This document shows positions 7,839 to 16,300 of a DNA stretch of 64,000 nt, in pieces. Each line of letters starts with the position of its first letter. Position 1 is the first letter of the stretch. The DNA comes from an uncultured bacterium (GTDB lineage: Bacteria > Krumholzibacteriota > Krumholzibacteriia > LZORAL124-64-63), in NCBI GenBank assembly GCA_903912525.1, contig CAIWHK010000028.1:1-64000 (forward strand), read 5' to 3'. The translations under genes and the position numbers were made by a program. A model generated the notes under the pieces. The model made no database searches and was not told the DNA's origin. It was given only the letters and a program-made list of their open reading frames with translations.

Positions 7839-10800
7839 ATGGCGACCGAGACTTTCGTCCACCTGCACAACCACTCGGACTACTCGCTGCTCGACGGCGC
7901 CCAGAAGACGTCCGACATGGCCAAGCGGGCGGCCAAGTACGAGCAGCCCGCGCTGGCACTGACCGACCACGGCAACATGTTCGGCGCCGTCGAGTTCTAC
8001 CTCGAGTGCAAGAAGCAGAAGATCAAGCCGATCATCGGCATGGAGGCGTACATCGCCGGCGACCGGCACAACCGGACCGCCGAGCGCGAGAACAAGAGCT
8101 ACCACATGGTGCTGCTGGCCCGGAACGAGACGGGCTACCGCAACCTGGTCAAGCTGGCCTCGGCCGCCTACCTCGAGGGCTTCTACTACCGCCCGCGCAT
8201 CGACCGCGAGATCCTCTCGACGTACGCCGAAGGCCTGATCGGCCTTTCGGCCTGCATGAGCGGCGAGCCCAATTTCCACCTGCGCTCGGGCAACGTCGCC
8301 GCCGCGGTGGAGGCGGCGAGTGCTTATCGGGACATCCTCGGCCGCGATCACTACTACCTCGAGATCCAGAACCACGGGATCCCCGAGGAGGAGCGCATCC
8401 GCCAGCTGATGCCCGAGGTGGCGAAGCAGACGGGCTGCCCGATCATCGCGACCAACGACTGCCACTTCCTGGACCGCGAGCACCACGAGGCCCACGACAT
8501 CCTCATGGCGCTGCAGACGGGCAAGACGCTCAACGACCCGACGCGCTGGCGCAGCAACACGCCCGAGGTGTACTTCAAGTCCTCGCAGCAGATGCTCGAG
8601 CTGTTCCGCGACTGGCCCGAGGCCGTCGCCAATACGCTGCGCGTGGCCGACCAGGTCGACTTCAACCTCGAGCTGGGCAAGCTGCTGTTGCCGGCCTTCC
8701 CGCTGCCGGACGAGTTCGCCACCGCCGACGACTACCTCGAGCACCTGGCGCGCGCCGGCCTGCCGAGGCGCTACGGGGCGCTGACGCCCGAGCTGGAGGA
8801 GCGCCTGGCCTACGAGCTGCGCGTCATCAAGCAGACCGGCTACGCCGGCTACTTCCTCATCGTCTGGGATTTCATCGAGGCCGCGCGCCGGCTGAACGTC
8901 CCGGTGGGCCCCGGCCGCGGTTCGGCCGCCGGCAGCCTGGTCTGCTACAGCGTCGGCATCACCGACATCGATCCCATCCGCCACCAGTTGCTGTTCGAGC
9001 GGTTCCTGAACCCCGAGCGCATCTCGATGCCGGATATCGACGTCGACTTCTGCTTCGAGGGCCGCGGCCGCGTCATCGAGTACGTGGCGCGCAAGTACGG
9101 GCGCGAGAACGTCTCGCAGATCATCACCTTCGGGACGATGGCCGCGCGCGCGGTGCTCAAGGACGTCGCGCGGGTGCTCGAGTTCTCGTTCGCCGACAGC
9201 GATCGCATCAGCAAGCTGGTGCCCGAAGAGCTGGGCATTACGCTGCAGAAGGCGCTCGACGAAGCGCCGGGCCTGAAGGAAGTGGCCAACGAGTCGCCCG
9301 CCCACGCGATGCTGCTGCGCAACGCGCTGGTGCTCGAGGGCTTCAACCGAAACACGGGGATCCACGCCGCCGGCGTGCTCATCACGCCGTCGCCGCTCGT
9401 CGAGCACGCGCCGCTCTACCGCAATACCAAGGGCGACATCACCGTCCAGTACGACATGAAGATGAGCGAGGCCCTCGGCCTGCTCAAGATGGACTTCCTG
9501 GGTCTGCGCACCCTCACGGTGATCGACAAGGCGCTCAACCTCATCGCCGAGTCGACCGGCACACGGATGACCGCCGACCAGATCCCGACCGAGGACGAGG
9601 GCACCTTCAAGCTGCTGCAGGAGGGCCGCACGGTCGGCATCTTCCAGCTCGAGAGCAGCGGCATGCAGGAGCTGGTCCGCAAGATGGCGCCCACCGGCTG
9701 GGACGACATCACCGCCATCTGCGCCCTGTACCGCCCGGGCCCCCTGGGCGCGGACATGGACAAGGCCTACGTCGAGCGCAAGCACGGGCGCCAGAAGGTG
9801 CAGTACAAGGACCCGGTGCTCGAGCCCATCCTGCGCGACACCTACGGCGTCATCCTCTACCAGGAACAGGTGATGCAGATCGCCGCCGCGATGGGCGGTT
9901 TCACCATGGGTGAAGCCGATACGCTGCGGAAGGCGATGGGCAAGAAGAACGCCGACATGATGGCGGCCCTGAAGGTGAAGTTCATCGATGGGGCGCGGGA
10001 ACGTAAGCACGACGAGCGCGCCGCCCGCGAGATCTACGAGGAGATGGAGTTCTTCGCCCAGTACGGCTTCAACAAGAGCCACTCGGCGGCGTACGCGCTC
10101 CTTTCCATCCAGACCGCCTGGCTGAAGGCGCACCACCCGGCCGAGTTCATGGCCGCGACGATGACCACCGAGATGCGCAAGAGCGAGCGCATCACGCAGC
10201 TGATCGACGAGTGCAAGGCGCTGGGCCTGGTGATCGTGCCGCCGGACATCAACCGTCCGCGCAGCGAGTTCGGCGTGCGCGACGGGCAGGTCGTGTTCGG
10301 GCTGGGGGCGGTGCGCGGTGTCGGCGCCGCGGCCATCGACGTCATCGCCGCCTGCCGCGACGAGCTGGGCCGCGACTTCACCGACCTGTTCGACCTCTGC
10401 GAGCACGTCGACCTGCAGAAGGTCAACCGCAAGGTGCTCGAAGGCCTGATCAACGCCGGCGCGATGGATCTCCTGCCCGGCCACCGCCGCCAGCTGCTGA
10501 TGAGCCTCGAACGCGCGCTCGGCTTCGGGCAGAAGTCGGCCCGCGACCGCGCCGGCGGCCAGGCGTCGCTGTTCGGCGGGCTGGGCGCGGTGCAGATGCG
10601 CCCGACGCTGCCCGACTGCGAACCGTTCGACCCGCTGGTCCTGCTCGGCCGCGAGCGCGAATCGGTGGGCTTCTTCCTGTCGGGCCATCCGTTCCACGAA
10701 TACCGCGAGCTCATCGCGGGGCTGCCGTGCGGCTCGACCGCCGGCGCCGCGAAGTCGGGCGACGGCGCCTGGGCCGATCTTGTCGGCATCATCACCTCGC

Positions 10801-11489
10801 ACACGATGCACCGCGACAAGCACAAGCGCGTGTACGCGCGGGCGCACTTCGAGGACAAGGCGGGCACCATCGGCCTGGTCATCTATGCGAGCGTGTACGA
10901 CCAGGTGCGCGAGCTCATCGGCGCCGACACCATCCTGGCCGTCGGCGGGCGCGTGCAGATGCGCAGCGACGGTTCGCGCGAGCTGGTGGTCGACCGCCTG
11001 ACCCGCATCGACGAAGTGATGGGCTCGTGGGTGAAGGACGTCTTCCTGAAGATCGACCTCGAGGCGGCCGGCCGCGCGGGGCTGGAGACCCTTGGCGCCA
11101 TCTTCCAGGACTTCGGGATCGCCGTCCCGCTGCGGCCGCTGCTGACGCCCGACCCCGACCTGGACAAGCCCGAGGCGCCGGCCCGCCCGGCGGCCGAGGC
11201 CGGCGGCGCCCGTCCCCAGGATCCCGACGGCGGCGGGGCCGAGCCGGCTGCCCCGCTCGGGCCCGACCCCGAGCTGGCCCGGCCCCCGGTGCTGGCCCGG
11301 CCGGTGCCCCTTGTGGTCGAAGTGGAGCGCGAAGGCAAGCCCTGGCTGCTCCGTTCCGGGGGGCGGGGGGTGGCCCTGACCCTGGACAGCCTGCGGCGGC
11401 TGCGGGGCCTGCCGGGGGTCGTGACCCTGCGCGTACGGGCCGAATTGCCCGCCGCCGTGGAACGCCGCCAGCGGTTCAACCGGGCCTGA
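7839..11489 (+). CDS. dnaE: DNA polymerase III subunit alpha
   Basis: This 1216-residue protein is the replicative polymerase. The ATG at 7839 gives the family N-terminus (MATETFVHLHNHSDYSLLDG), whose HLHNHSDYS is the PHP domain metal motif. The catalytic aspartates are D399/D401/D403 in MPDIDVDF and D552 in KMDFLG, closely matching Escherichia coli D401, D403 and D555. The glycine-rich GPGRGSAAGSL motif and the fingers region (GPLGADMDKAYVERKHG) are present. Helix-hairpin-helix and OB-fold regions follow. The last ~130 residues are low-complexity Ala, Pro and Glu-rich linker plus a short domain. Upstream initiation codons would add an unconserved extension. accA follows, the same dnaE-accA adjacency as in E. 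coli. Confidence 0.97.
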   Translation: MATETFVHLHNHSDYSLLDGAQKTSDMAKRAAKYEQPALALTDHGNMFGAVEFYLECKKQKIKPIIGMEAYIAGDRHNRTAERENKSYHMVLLARNETGYRNLVKLASAAYLEGFYYRPRIDREILSTYAEGLIGLSACMSGEPNFHLRSGNVAAAVEAASAYRDILGRDHYYLEIQNHGIPEEERIRQLMPEVAKQTGCPIIATNDCHFLDREHHEAHDILMALQTGKTLNDPTRWRSNTPEVYFKSSQQMLELFRDWPEAVANTLRVADQVDFNLELGKLLLPAFPLPDEFATADDYLEHLARAGLPRRYGALTPELEERLAYELRVIKQTGYAGYFLIVWDFIEAARRLNVPVGPGRGSAAGSLVCYSVGITDIDPIRHQLLFERFLNPERISMPDIDVDFCFEGRGRVIEYVARKYGRENVSQIITFGTMAARAVLKDVARVLEFSFADSDRISKLVPEELGITLQKALDEAPGLKEVANESPAHAMLLRNALVLEGFNRNTGIHAAGVLITPSPLVEHAPLYRNTKGDITVQYDMKMSEALGLLKMDFLGLRTLTVIDKALNLIAESTGTRMTADQIPTEDEGTFKLLQEGRTVGIFQLESSGMQELVRKMAPTGWDDITAICALYRPGPLGADMDKAYVERKHGRQKVQYKDPVLEPILRDTYGVILYQEQVMQIAAAMGGFTMGEADTLRKAMGKKNADMMAALKVKFIDGARERKHDERAAREIYEEMEFFAQYGFNKSHSAAYALLSIQTAWLKAHHPAEFMAATMTTEMRKSERITQLIDECKALGLVIVPPDINRPRSEFGVRDGQVVFGLGAVRGVGAAAIDVIAACRDELGRDFTDLFDLCEHVDLQKVNRKVLEGLINAGAMDLLPGHRRQLLMSLERALGFGQKSARDRAGGQASLFGGLGAVQMRPTLPDCEPFDPLVLLGRERESVGFFLSGHPFHEYRELIAGLPCGSTAGAAKSGDGAWADLVGIITSHTMHRDKHKRVYARAHFEDKAGTIGLVIYASVYDQVRELIGADTILAVGGRVQMRSDGSRELVVDRLTRIDEVMGSWVKDVFLKIDLEAAGRAGLETLGAIFQDFGIAVPLRPLLTPDPDLDKPEAPARPAAEAGGARPQDPDGGGAEPAAPLGPDPELARPPVLARPVPLVVEVEREGKPWLLRSGGRGVALTLDSLRRLRGLPGVVTLRVRAELPAAVERRQRFNRA

Positions 11490-11539
11490 TCCGGGCCCCG
11501 GACGGTCCCGCGGGGCATCCCCGGCCGCCGACCCCGACC

Positions 11540-11568
11540 TTGACACCGCTGCGGCAGAGTGACTTAAT
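11540..11568 (+). promoter_or_regulatory. Sigma-70 promoter of accA
   Basis: A perfect TTGACA (11540-11545), a 17-bp spacer and CTTAAT (11563-11568; 4 of 6) form a strong promoter between dnaE and accA. Transcription would start about 11575. Confidence 0.6.
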
Positions 11569-11577
11569 CTCCCAACG

Positions 11578-11611
11578 ACCGGCTGTTTTCGGTACCCCCA
11601 GAACAGCCGGT
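11578..11611 (+). promoter_or_regulatory. Stem-loop at the 5' end of the accA leader
   Basis: ACCGGCTGTT (11578-11587) pairs perfectly with AACAGCCGGT (11602-11611) around a 14-nt loop, starting a few bases after the predicted accA transcription start. Only TTGTGT follows, so it is a poor terminator. It may be a 5' stabilising or regulatory hairpin. Confidence 0.5.
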
Positions 11612-11699
11612 TGTGTATGCTCGGCCAGCCCGAAACCGGGTGGACGGCCCATCCGGGGCCGGCGGCAGGTGGGGCCCTCGGGCCGCCGGAAGGCGTGGG

Positions 11700-12680
11700 A
11701 TGGACTGGAAGAAGAAATCGATCTGGCTCGACTTCGAGCTGCCCATCGTCGAGCTGGAGGAGCGGATCCAGACCCTCCAGGACTCGGCGTCCGTGCGTGG
11801 CATGGACGTCGACGACGAGGTGGAGCGCCTGCGCGCCAAGGCCAGCCGGCTGGGCAAGGAGATCTTCGCCAAGCTCGAGCCCTGGCAGCGCGTCCAGCTG
11901 GCCCGTCATCCCCGCCGCCCGACCACCAACGACTACATCCACCACCTGTTCCCGGACTACATCGAGGTCCACGGCGACCGGATGTTCCGCGACGACGAGG
12001 CGATCGTCGCCGGCCTGGCCTCCCTCGGCGGCCGCAAGGTGATGGTCATCGGCCACCAGAAGGGCCGCGACACCAAGAGCAACATCCGCCGCAACTTCGG
12101 CATGGCCCACCCCGAGGGTTACCGCAAGGCCCTGCGCCTGATGGAGATGGCCGCGCGCTTCGGGCGCCCCGTCATCACCTTCATCGACACGCCGGGCGCC
12201 TATCCCGGCCTCGGCGCCGAGGAGCGCGGGCAGGCCGAGGCCATCGCCCGCAACCTGCGCGACATGTCCGACCTGCCGGTGCCCATCATTTGCCTGGTGA
12301 CGGGCGAGGGCGGCTCGGGCGGCGCGCTGGCCCTGGGCGTGGGCGATCGCGTCTACATGCTCGAGAACTCGATCTACTCGGTGATCAGCCCAGAGGGCTG
12401 CGCGGCCATCCTCTGGCGCGACCCGGCCAAGAGCAAGGACGCCGCCAAGGCGATGAAGCTGACGGCGGTCGACGCGCTCGAACTGGGCGTCATCGACGGC
12501 GTCATTCCCGAGCCCATCGGTGGCGCGCACCGCGACCACAAGGCGATCGCGATGTCGGTCAGGGCGGTCATCCTCGATGCGCTGGCCGAACTGGAACCGC
12601 TGCCGACCACCGAACTGCTCGAGCGTCGCCTGCGCAAGTTCCTCGGCATGGGGGTCTGGGAAGAGGCTGGGGGCGACTGA
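11700..12680 (+). CDS. accA: Acetyl-CoA carboxylase carboxyltransferase subunit alpha
   Basis: The 326-residue protein matches the normal AccA length. AccA and AccD form the carboxyltransferase that moves CO2 from carboxybiotin to acetyl-CoA, making malonyl-CoA for fatty acid synthesis in the cytoplasm. The start at 11700 follows GGAAGG. Family signatures are [13 protein letters not shown] at the N-terminus, [37 protein letters not shown] and the glycine-rich [16 protein letters not shown] of the crotonase-like fold, then [16 protein letters not shown]. accD and the biotin subunits are not in the window. It has its own promoter and leader hairpin, so it can be controlled separately from dnaE. 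Confidence 0.96.
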   Translation: MDWKKKSIWLDFELPIVELEERIQTLQDSASVRGMDVDDEVERLRAKASRLGKEIFAKLEPWQRVQLARHPRRPTTNDYIHHLFPDYIEVHGDRMFRDDEAIVAGLASLGGRKVMVIGHQKGRDTKSNIRRNFGMAHPEGYRKALRLMEMAARFGRPVITFIDTPGAYPGLGAEERGQAEAIARNLRDMSDLPVPIICLVTGEGGSGGALALGVGDRVYMLENSIYSVISPEGCAAILWRDPAKSKDAAKAMKLTAVDALELGVIDGVIPEPIGGAHRDHKAIAMSVRAVILDALAELEPLPTTELLERRLRKFLGMGVWEEAGGD

Positions 12681-12752
12681 ACGGGCCTGCGCGCGCAGGC
12701 CGGTCAGGCCTGAGAGACAGCAGGTCGCGATCCGCTGATTCCGCGCCGGGGC

Positions 12753-12782
12753 TTGACACATGACCGCGATCGGCGGTATCAT
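12753..12782 (+). promoter_or_regulatory. Sigma-70 promoter downstream of accA
   Basis: TTGACA (12753-12758), an 18-bp spacer and TATCAT (12777-12782; 5 of 6) form a strong promoter. It points into a 330-base non-coding stretch rather than directly at a gene, with an intrinsic terminator about 50-75 bases further on. Confidence 0.55.
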
Positions 12783-12788
12783 CTTCCT

Positions 12789-12862
12789 GCCAACCAGTCC
12801 GAACCTCCGCGAGCCGCTCCGGCCGGCCTTGGGTTTTCCCCCCGAGGGCCGGCTCGTTTTGT
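12789..12862 (+). ncRNA. Possible short RNA or attenuated leader
   Basis: The interval is bounded by a strong promoter and an intrinsic terminator and holds no open frame with a ribosome binding site. It could be a free small RNA of about 70 nt or a leader whose terminator gates reading into the Trm112-like gene. It matches no RNA family I recognise. The call rests only on the promoter-terminator pair. Confidence 0.25.
12810..12862 (+). terminator. Intrinsic terminator or attenuator
   Basis: CGAGCCG plus GGCC on the left (with a 4-5 nt bulge) pairs with GGGCCGGCTCG on the right (12846-12856), followed at once by TTTTGTT. It could end accA transcripts, a short RNA from 12789, or both. Confidence 0.6.
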
Positions 12863-12951
12863 TGCCTGGTCGAACTTTCCCGGCGCACCGTGTCGTCGAC
12901 CGGCGCGCCCGCCCTGGCCCGGATACGGCTGCGGGCGTGGAAGTGACCTGT

Positions 12952-12979
12952 TTGCAACCCGCAACGATTCTACTATGAT
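12952..12979 (+). promoter_or_regulatory. Sigma-70 promoter of the Trm112-like / C25 protease operon
   Basis: TTGCAA (12952-12957), a 16-bp spacer and TATGAT (12974-12979; 5 of 6) precede the gene at 13114 by about 130 nt. It probably drives the small zinc-ribbon gene and the translationally coupled protease gene after it. Apart from this promoter, the preceding one and the terminator between them, nothing else is seen in 12681-13113. Confidence 0.5.
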
Positions 12980-13113
12980 GCCGACCTGTGGCCCGGCGGG
13001 CGCGGCTCGGCGCTCCGGTGGGCGGCCGCTTGCGACGGCCAGGCAGTCTCTTTGTAAGAACCGGCCCGGCGGCGTCCCGCGAGGGAACGCGCCAGGTGAG
13101 AGGACCTCGGACC

Positions 13114-13302
13114 ATGCTCGACCCCAAGCTCCTGGAGATCCTGGCCTGCCCGCTGTGCCGGCAATCCGTCACGCCGGACGCCGCCCACGCCTGGCTCTAC
13201 TGCCGCGGTTGCTCGGTGCGGTACCGCGTCGAGGAAGGCATCCCCATCATGCTGCCGGACGAGGCGCAGCCGATCCCCGCCGCCGGCGGGACAGGGGAGT
13301 AG
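13114..13302 (+). CDS. Trm112-like zinc-ribbon protein
   Basis: The 62-residue protein starts MLDPKLLEILACPLC, the standard opening of the bacterial YcaR/Trm112 family. It has CPLC and CRGC cysteine pairs for a zinc ribbon and the late IPIMLPDEA segment. In eukaryotes and archaea Trm112 activates methyltransferases; bacterial homologues are small and poorly understood, often near lipid A or envelope genes. The start follows GAGAGG. Its stop lies 4 bases before the GTG of the next gene, whose ribosome binding site sits inside this gene, so the two are probably translationally coupled. Confidence 0.85.
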   Translation: MLDPKLLEILACPLCRQSVTPDAAHAWLYCRGCSVRYRVEEGIPIMLPDEAQPIPAAGGTGE

Positions 13303-13306
13303 CCGC

Positions 13307-16300
13307 GTGTGCCTGTTCACGCATTTCGCGGCCGGTGCGCTGGCCGGCGGGCTGACCGGGTCGGTCGGCTGGGGCGCGGCCGCGGGCCTGGGTTCGCACG
13401 CCGTGCTGGACGTGCTGCCTCATTATGATCATCCGGACTGGCGCCTGGAACTGGGCGGCGGGCTGGCGGCGCTGGCGCTGCTGCTGCTGATGCCGTTCGC
13501 GACGCCGGCCGCCATCGTGGGAGGGATCGCCGGGATGCTGCCTGACCTGGAGAACCTGTTTCAGAAGCTGGGTCGCCTTGGGCGCGACCGCTTCGTCTTC
13601 CCGACCCACACCGGCCTGCTGAAGCACGGCAGTCGTCGCGGACCGCGCAACCTTGTCGTGCAGGCGGCGATCTTCGCCGCGTGCTTCGTCGTGCTCGGCC
13701 TGCTGCACCCGGGCGAAGCGGCGGCGGCCGACATGACGCCGGCCGATCAGGCTGCAGCGACGGCGACGAATGCAACGCCGGCGGCCGTGATGGCCGAGCC
13801 CGTCGTGCGCGTTGTCAGCCAGACGGCCGATCGCACCATCGTGCGCATCGACTTCCCGGTGCAGTCGGCCCCGGCCGACTGGCAGACGATCGATCCGGCG
13901 ACGGTGCGCTTCGCGCTGCCGCCCGTCATCGACGACATGGACGACGGCATCGGCGGGCAGTTGCGGATCCTGGCGCCCGAGATGCGCCTGTCGCTGGCCG
14001 TACCCACGCGCCAGGCGCCGCAGGTCGTGGTGACTGATGTGCGCTGGTGGCGCGAGCCGTCCGCGGGTCTCGACGAGTCATCGCTCGTCGTCGTCGGCGC
14101 GCCGGCCGTCTATCGCAAGGTGCCGCTGGCCGGCTTCCGCGTGGCGCTGGCGGGCGGCGATGGTGTGCTGGCCGGGCTGACGCTCGAGTGCCGCCACCCG
14201 GCGACCGCGCCGTTCGCGTCGCGCCTGTCACGCGCGGCGAAAGTCGCCGGTTCCGCCGGTGTCGACGCCGCGACGACGACGCCGGCCGGGGTCGCCAACG
14301 GCGACCTGTTCAACGCGCTGGCTGTGGGCGCGCGCGACGAATCGTTGGCTGTCGCCGCCGTGAAGGCGGCCGCGTTCGATCCGTTCAACGCCACCTCGCA
14401 CTGGGTCTCGGTGCGCCTGTCGGCAACGGGGCTCTACCGCCTGACGGGCCAGCAACTGGCCGGTTACGGCGTGCCTGTCGGCGACGTCGATCCGGCGAAG
14501 CTGCGGATGTTCCGCGGCGGTTCGCTGGCGCTGGAGATGGACCCGGAGTATCCCGACTCGCTGCAGGCCGACCGCACGCGCCTGAACGAAGTGGCGATCA
14601 ACGTCGTCGACGGCGGCGACGGCGAGTGGAACCTCGACGACGAGGTCCGTTTCTACGGCGTCGGCACCAGCGCCTGGCTGGACCGGCTCCAGGACGGCGC
14701 CGGCCGGCTCGAGCACTATGACCACCCCTACGCCGATGAAGCCGTCTACTGGCTGACGTGGGAGAACGACGCGACGGCTTCGCCCGTGCCGGGTGCGCCG
14801 CGCCGCGTGCCGGTGGTCCAGGCGCCGGCGCTGGGCGGCGAGGCGGTCACGACCGCGCGGCTGCGCCTGCACCTCGAGCAGCAGTATGCCGATATGGTGG
14901 GCGTGGTCGTCGACAACTGGGCCTGGGACAGCTCCATCTTCAGCTCACACACCGACCAGTTCGCCGTGCGCACGCCGGTGGCCGGATCGAGCACGCATTT
15001 CGTGGCCGACGTGCGCGGCATGTACGACCTCTACTCGGCCGCCTTCGTCTTCACGTCGAAGGCCTGGCTCAACAGCGACCAGGCGCAGGCCGGGACGACG
15101 ACGATCACGTATTCCGCGCAGAACGACAGTACGCGCGTGCGCATCTTCGGGGATTCGACGGCGCTCATCCCCGGCACGAACATCTTCACCGTCCAGAACG
15201 CCTCGGCGTCGCAGTCGACGCGGCGGCCGCTCGCGCTGGACAGCTTCGACCTGCTGTACTGGACCGCGCTCACGCTGGACCCGGCCTTCGGCCAGTACGA
15301 TTTCGCGCACTGGGGCGAGCAGGTCGCGGCCCCCGGCACGGCGACCGACCTGCGGTTGTCGGTGGCGGCGGGCGCCACACCCATCTTCTGGGACGTGTCG
15401 CAGCCCGATTCGGCGCGCATCCTGGTCGGCACGGCGGGTTCCGGCGTGGTGACCTACGGTGTCGTGCGCGATCCCGGGACCGACCTGCACTGCGTGGCGA
15501 GTGCGCCGGCCAGCCTGCTGGCCGTCACCTCGGGCACGCGGCAGCTGCCCGTGTCGCTGCTGGACGACGATGGTGATGTCGACTACGTCGCTGTCTCGGC
15601 ATCGGCGTTCTCGGCGGCGGGCCAGAGCCTGGCCACGTTCCACGGCTCTGTCCTGCCGGGTGTCGCTTCGCCGCGCGCGCGGGCCGTCACTGCCGAGGCC
15701 ATCTACAACAACTTCTCGGGCGGCCAGAAGGATCCGATGGCCATCCGCAACTACCTGCGGGGCCTCTACGAGTCCGGCGGCCAGCGCCTGAAGCACGTGT
15801 GTCTGGTCGGCAAGGCCAGCCGCGACTTCCGCAACTACCGGGGCGCCGTGCCCCTGGTCGACCTGTACGACATGGTGCCCACCGTCGTGCGGCACTATTT
15901 CCCGATGTTCCCGGTGGCCCTGAACCGCCAGACGCCGTTCGCCTCGGACGACGCGCTGGTCTCGTTCGACTCGGCGCCGCCGTCACCCATCTCGCGCGCC
16001 GACCTTGATGTGCCCGATGTCGCCTGCGGGCGGTTGCCGGCCGTGGACACGCAGCAGGCGCGCGCGATGGTCGATCGTGCGATCGAGCAGGCCGTGGCCC
16101 CGGCCGAGGGCGCCTGGCGCAACCGGATCATGCTGACCGCGGACGACGTCTACCGGCCCAGTTCGGGCCAGGTGCCGGTCTTCGGCGAGGACACGCACAC
16201 GCGCGAGGCCGAGGATGTCGCCGGCAATTTCCTGCCCGCCAGCCTGGACGTCGCCAAGCTCTACGGAATCGACTTCCCCTTCCCGCCGTCGTCGCAGGTC

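Noticed and set aside
7752-13172. An 1806-codon open frame on the minus strand
   Set aside because: It is the antisense of dnaE and accA. Long antisense frames are expected at ~70% GC, and its His/Asp/Gln-rich composition has no domain or signal.
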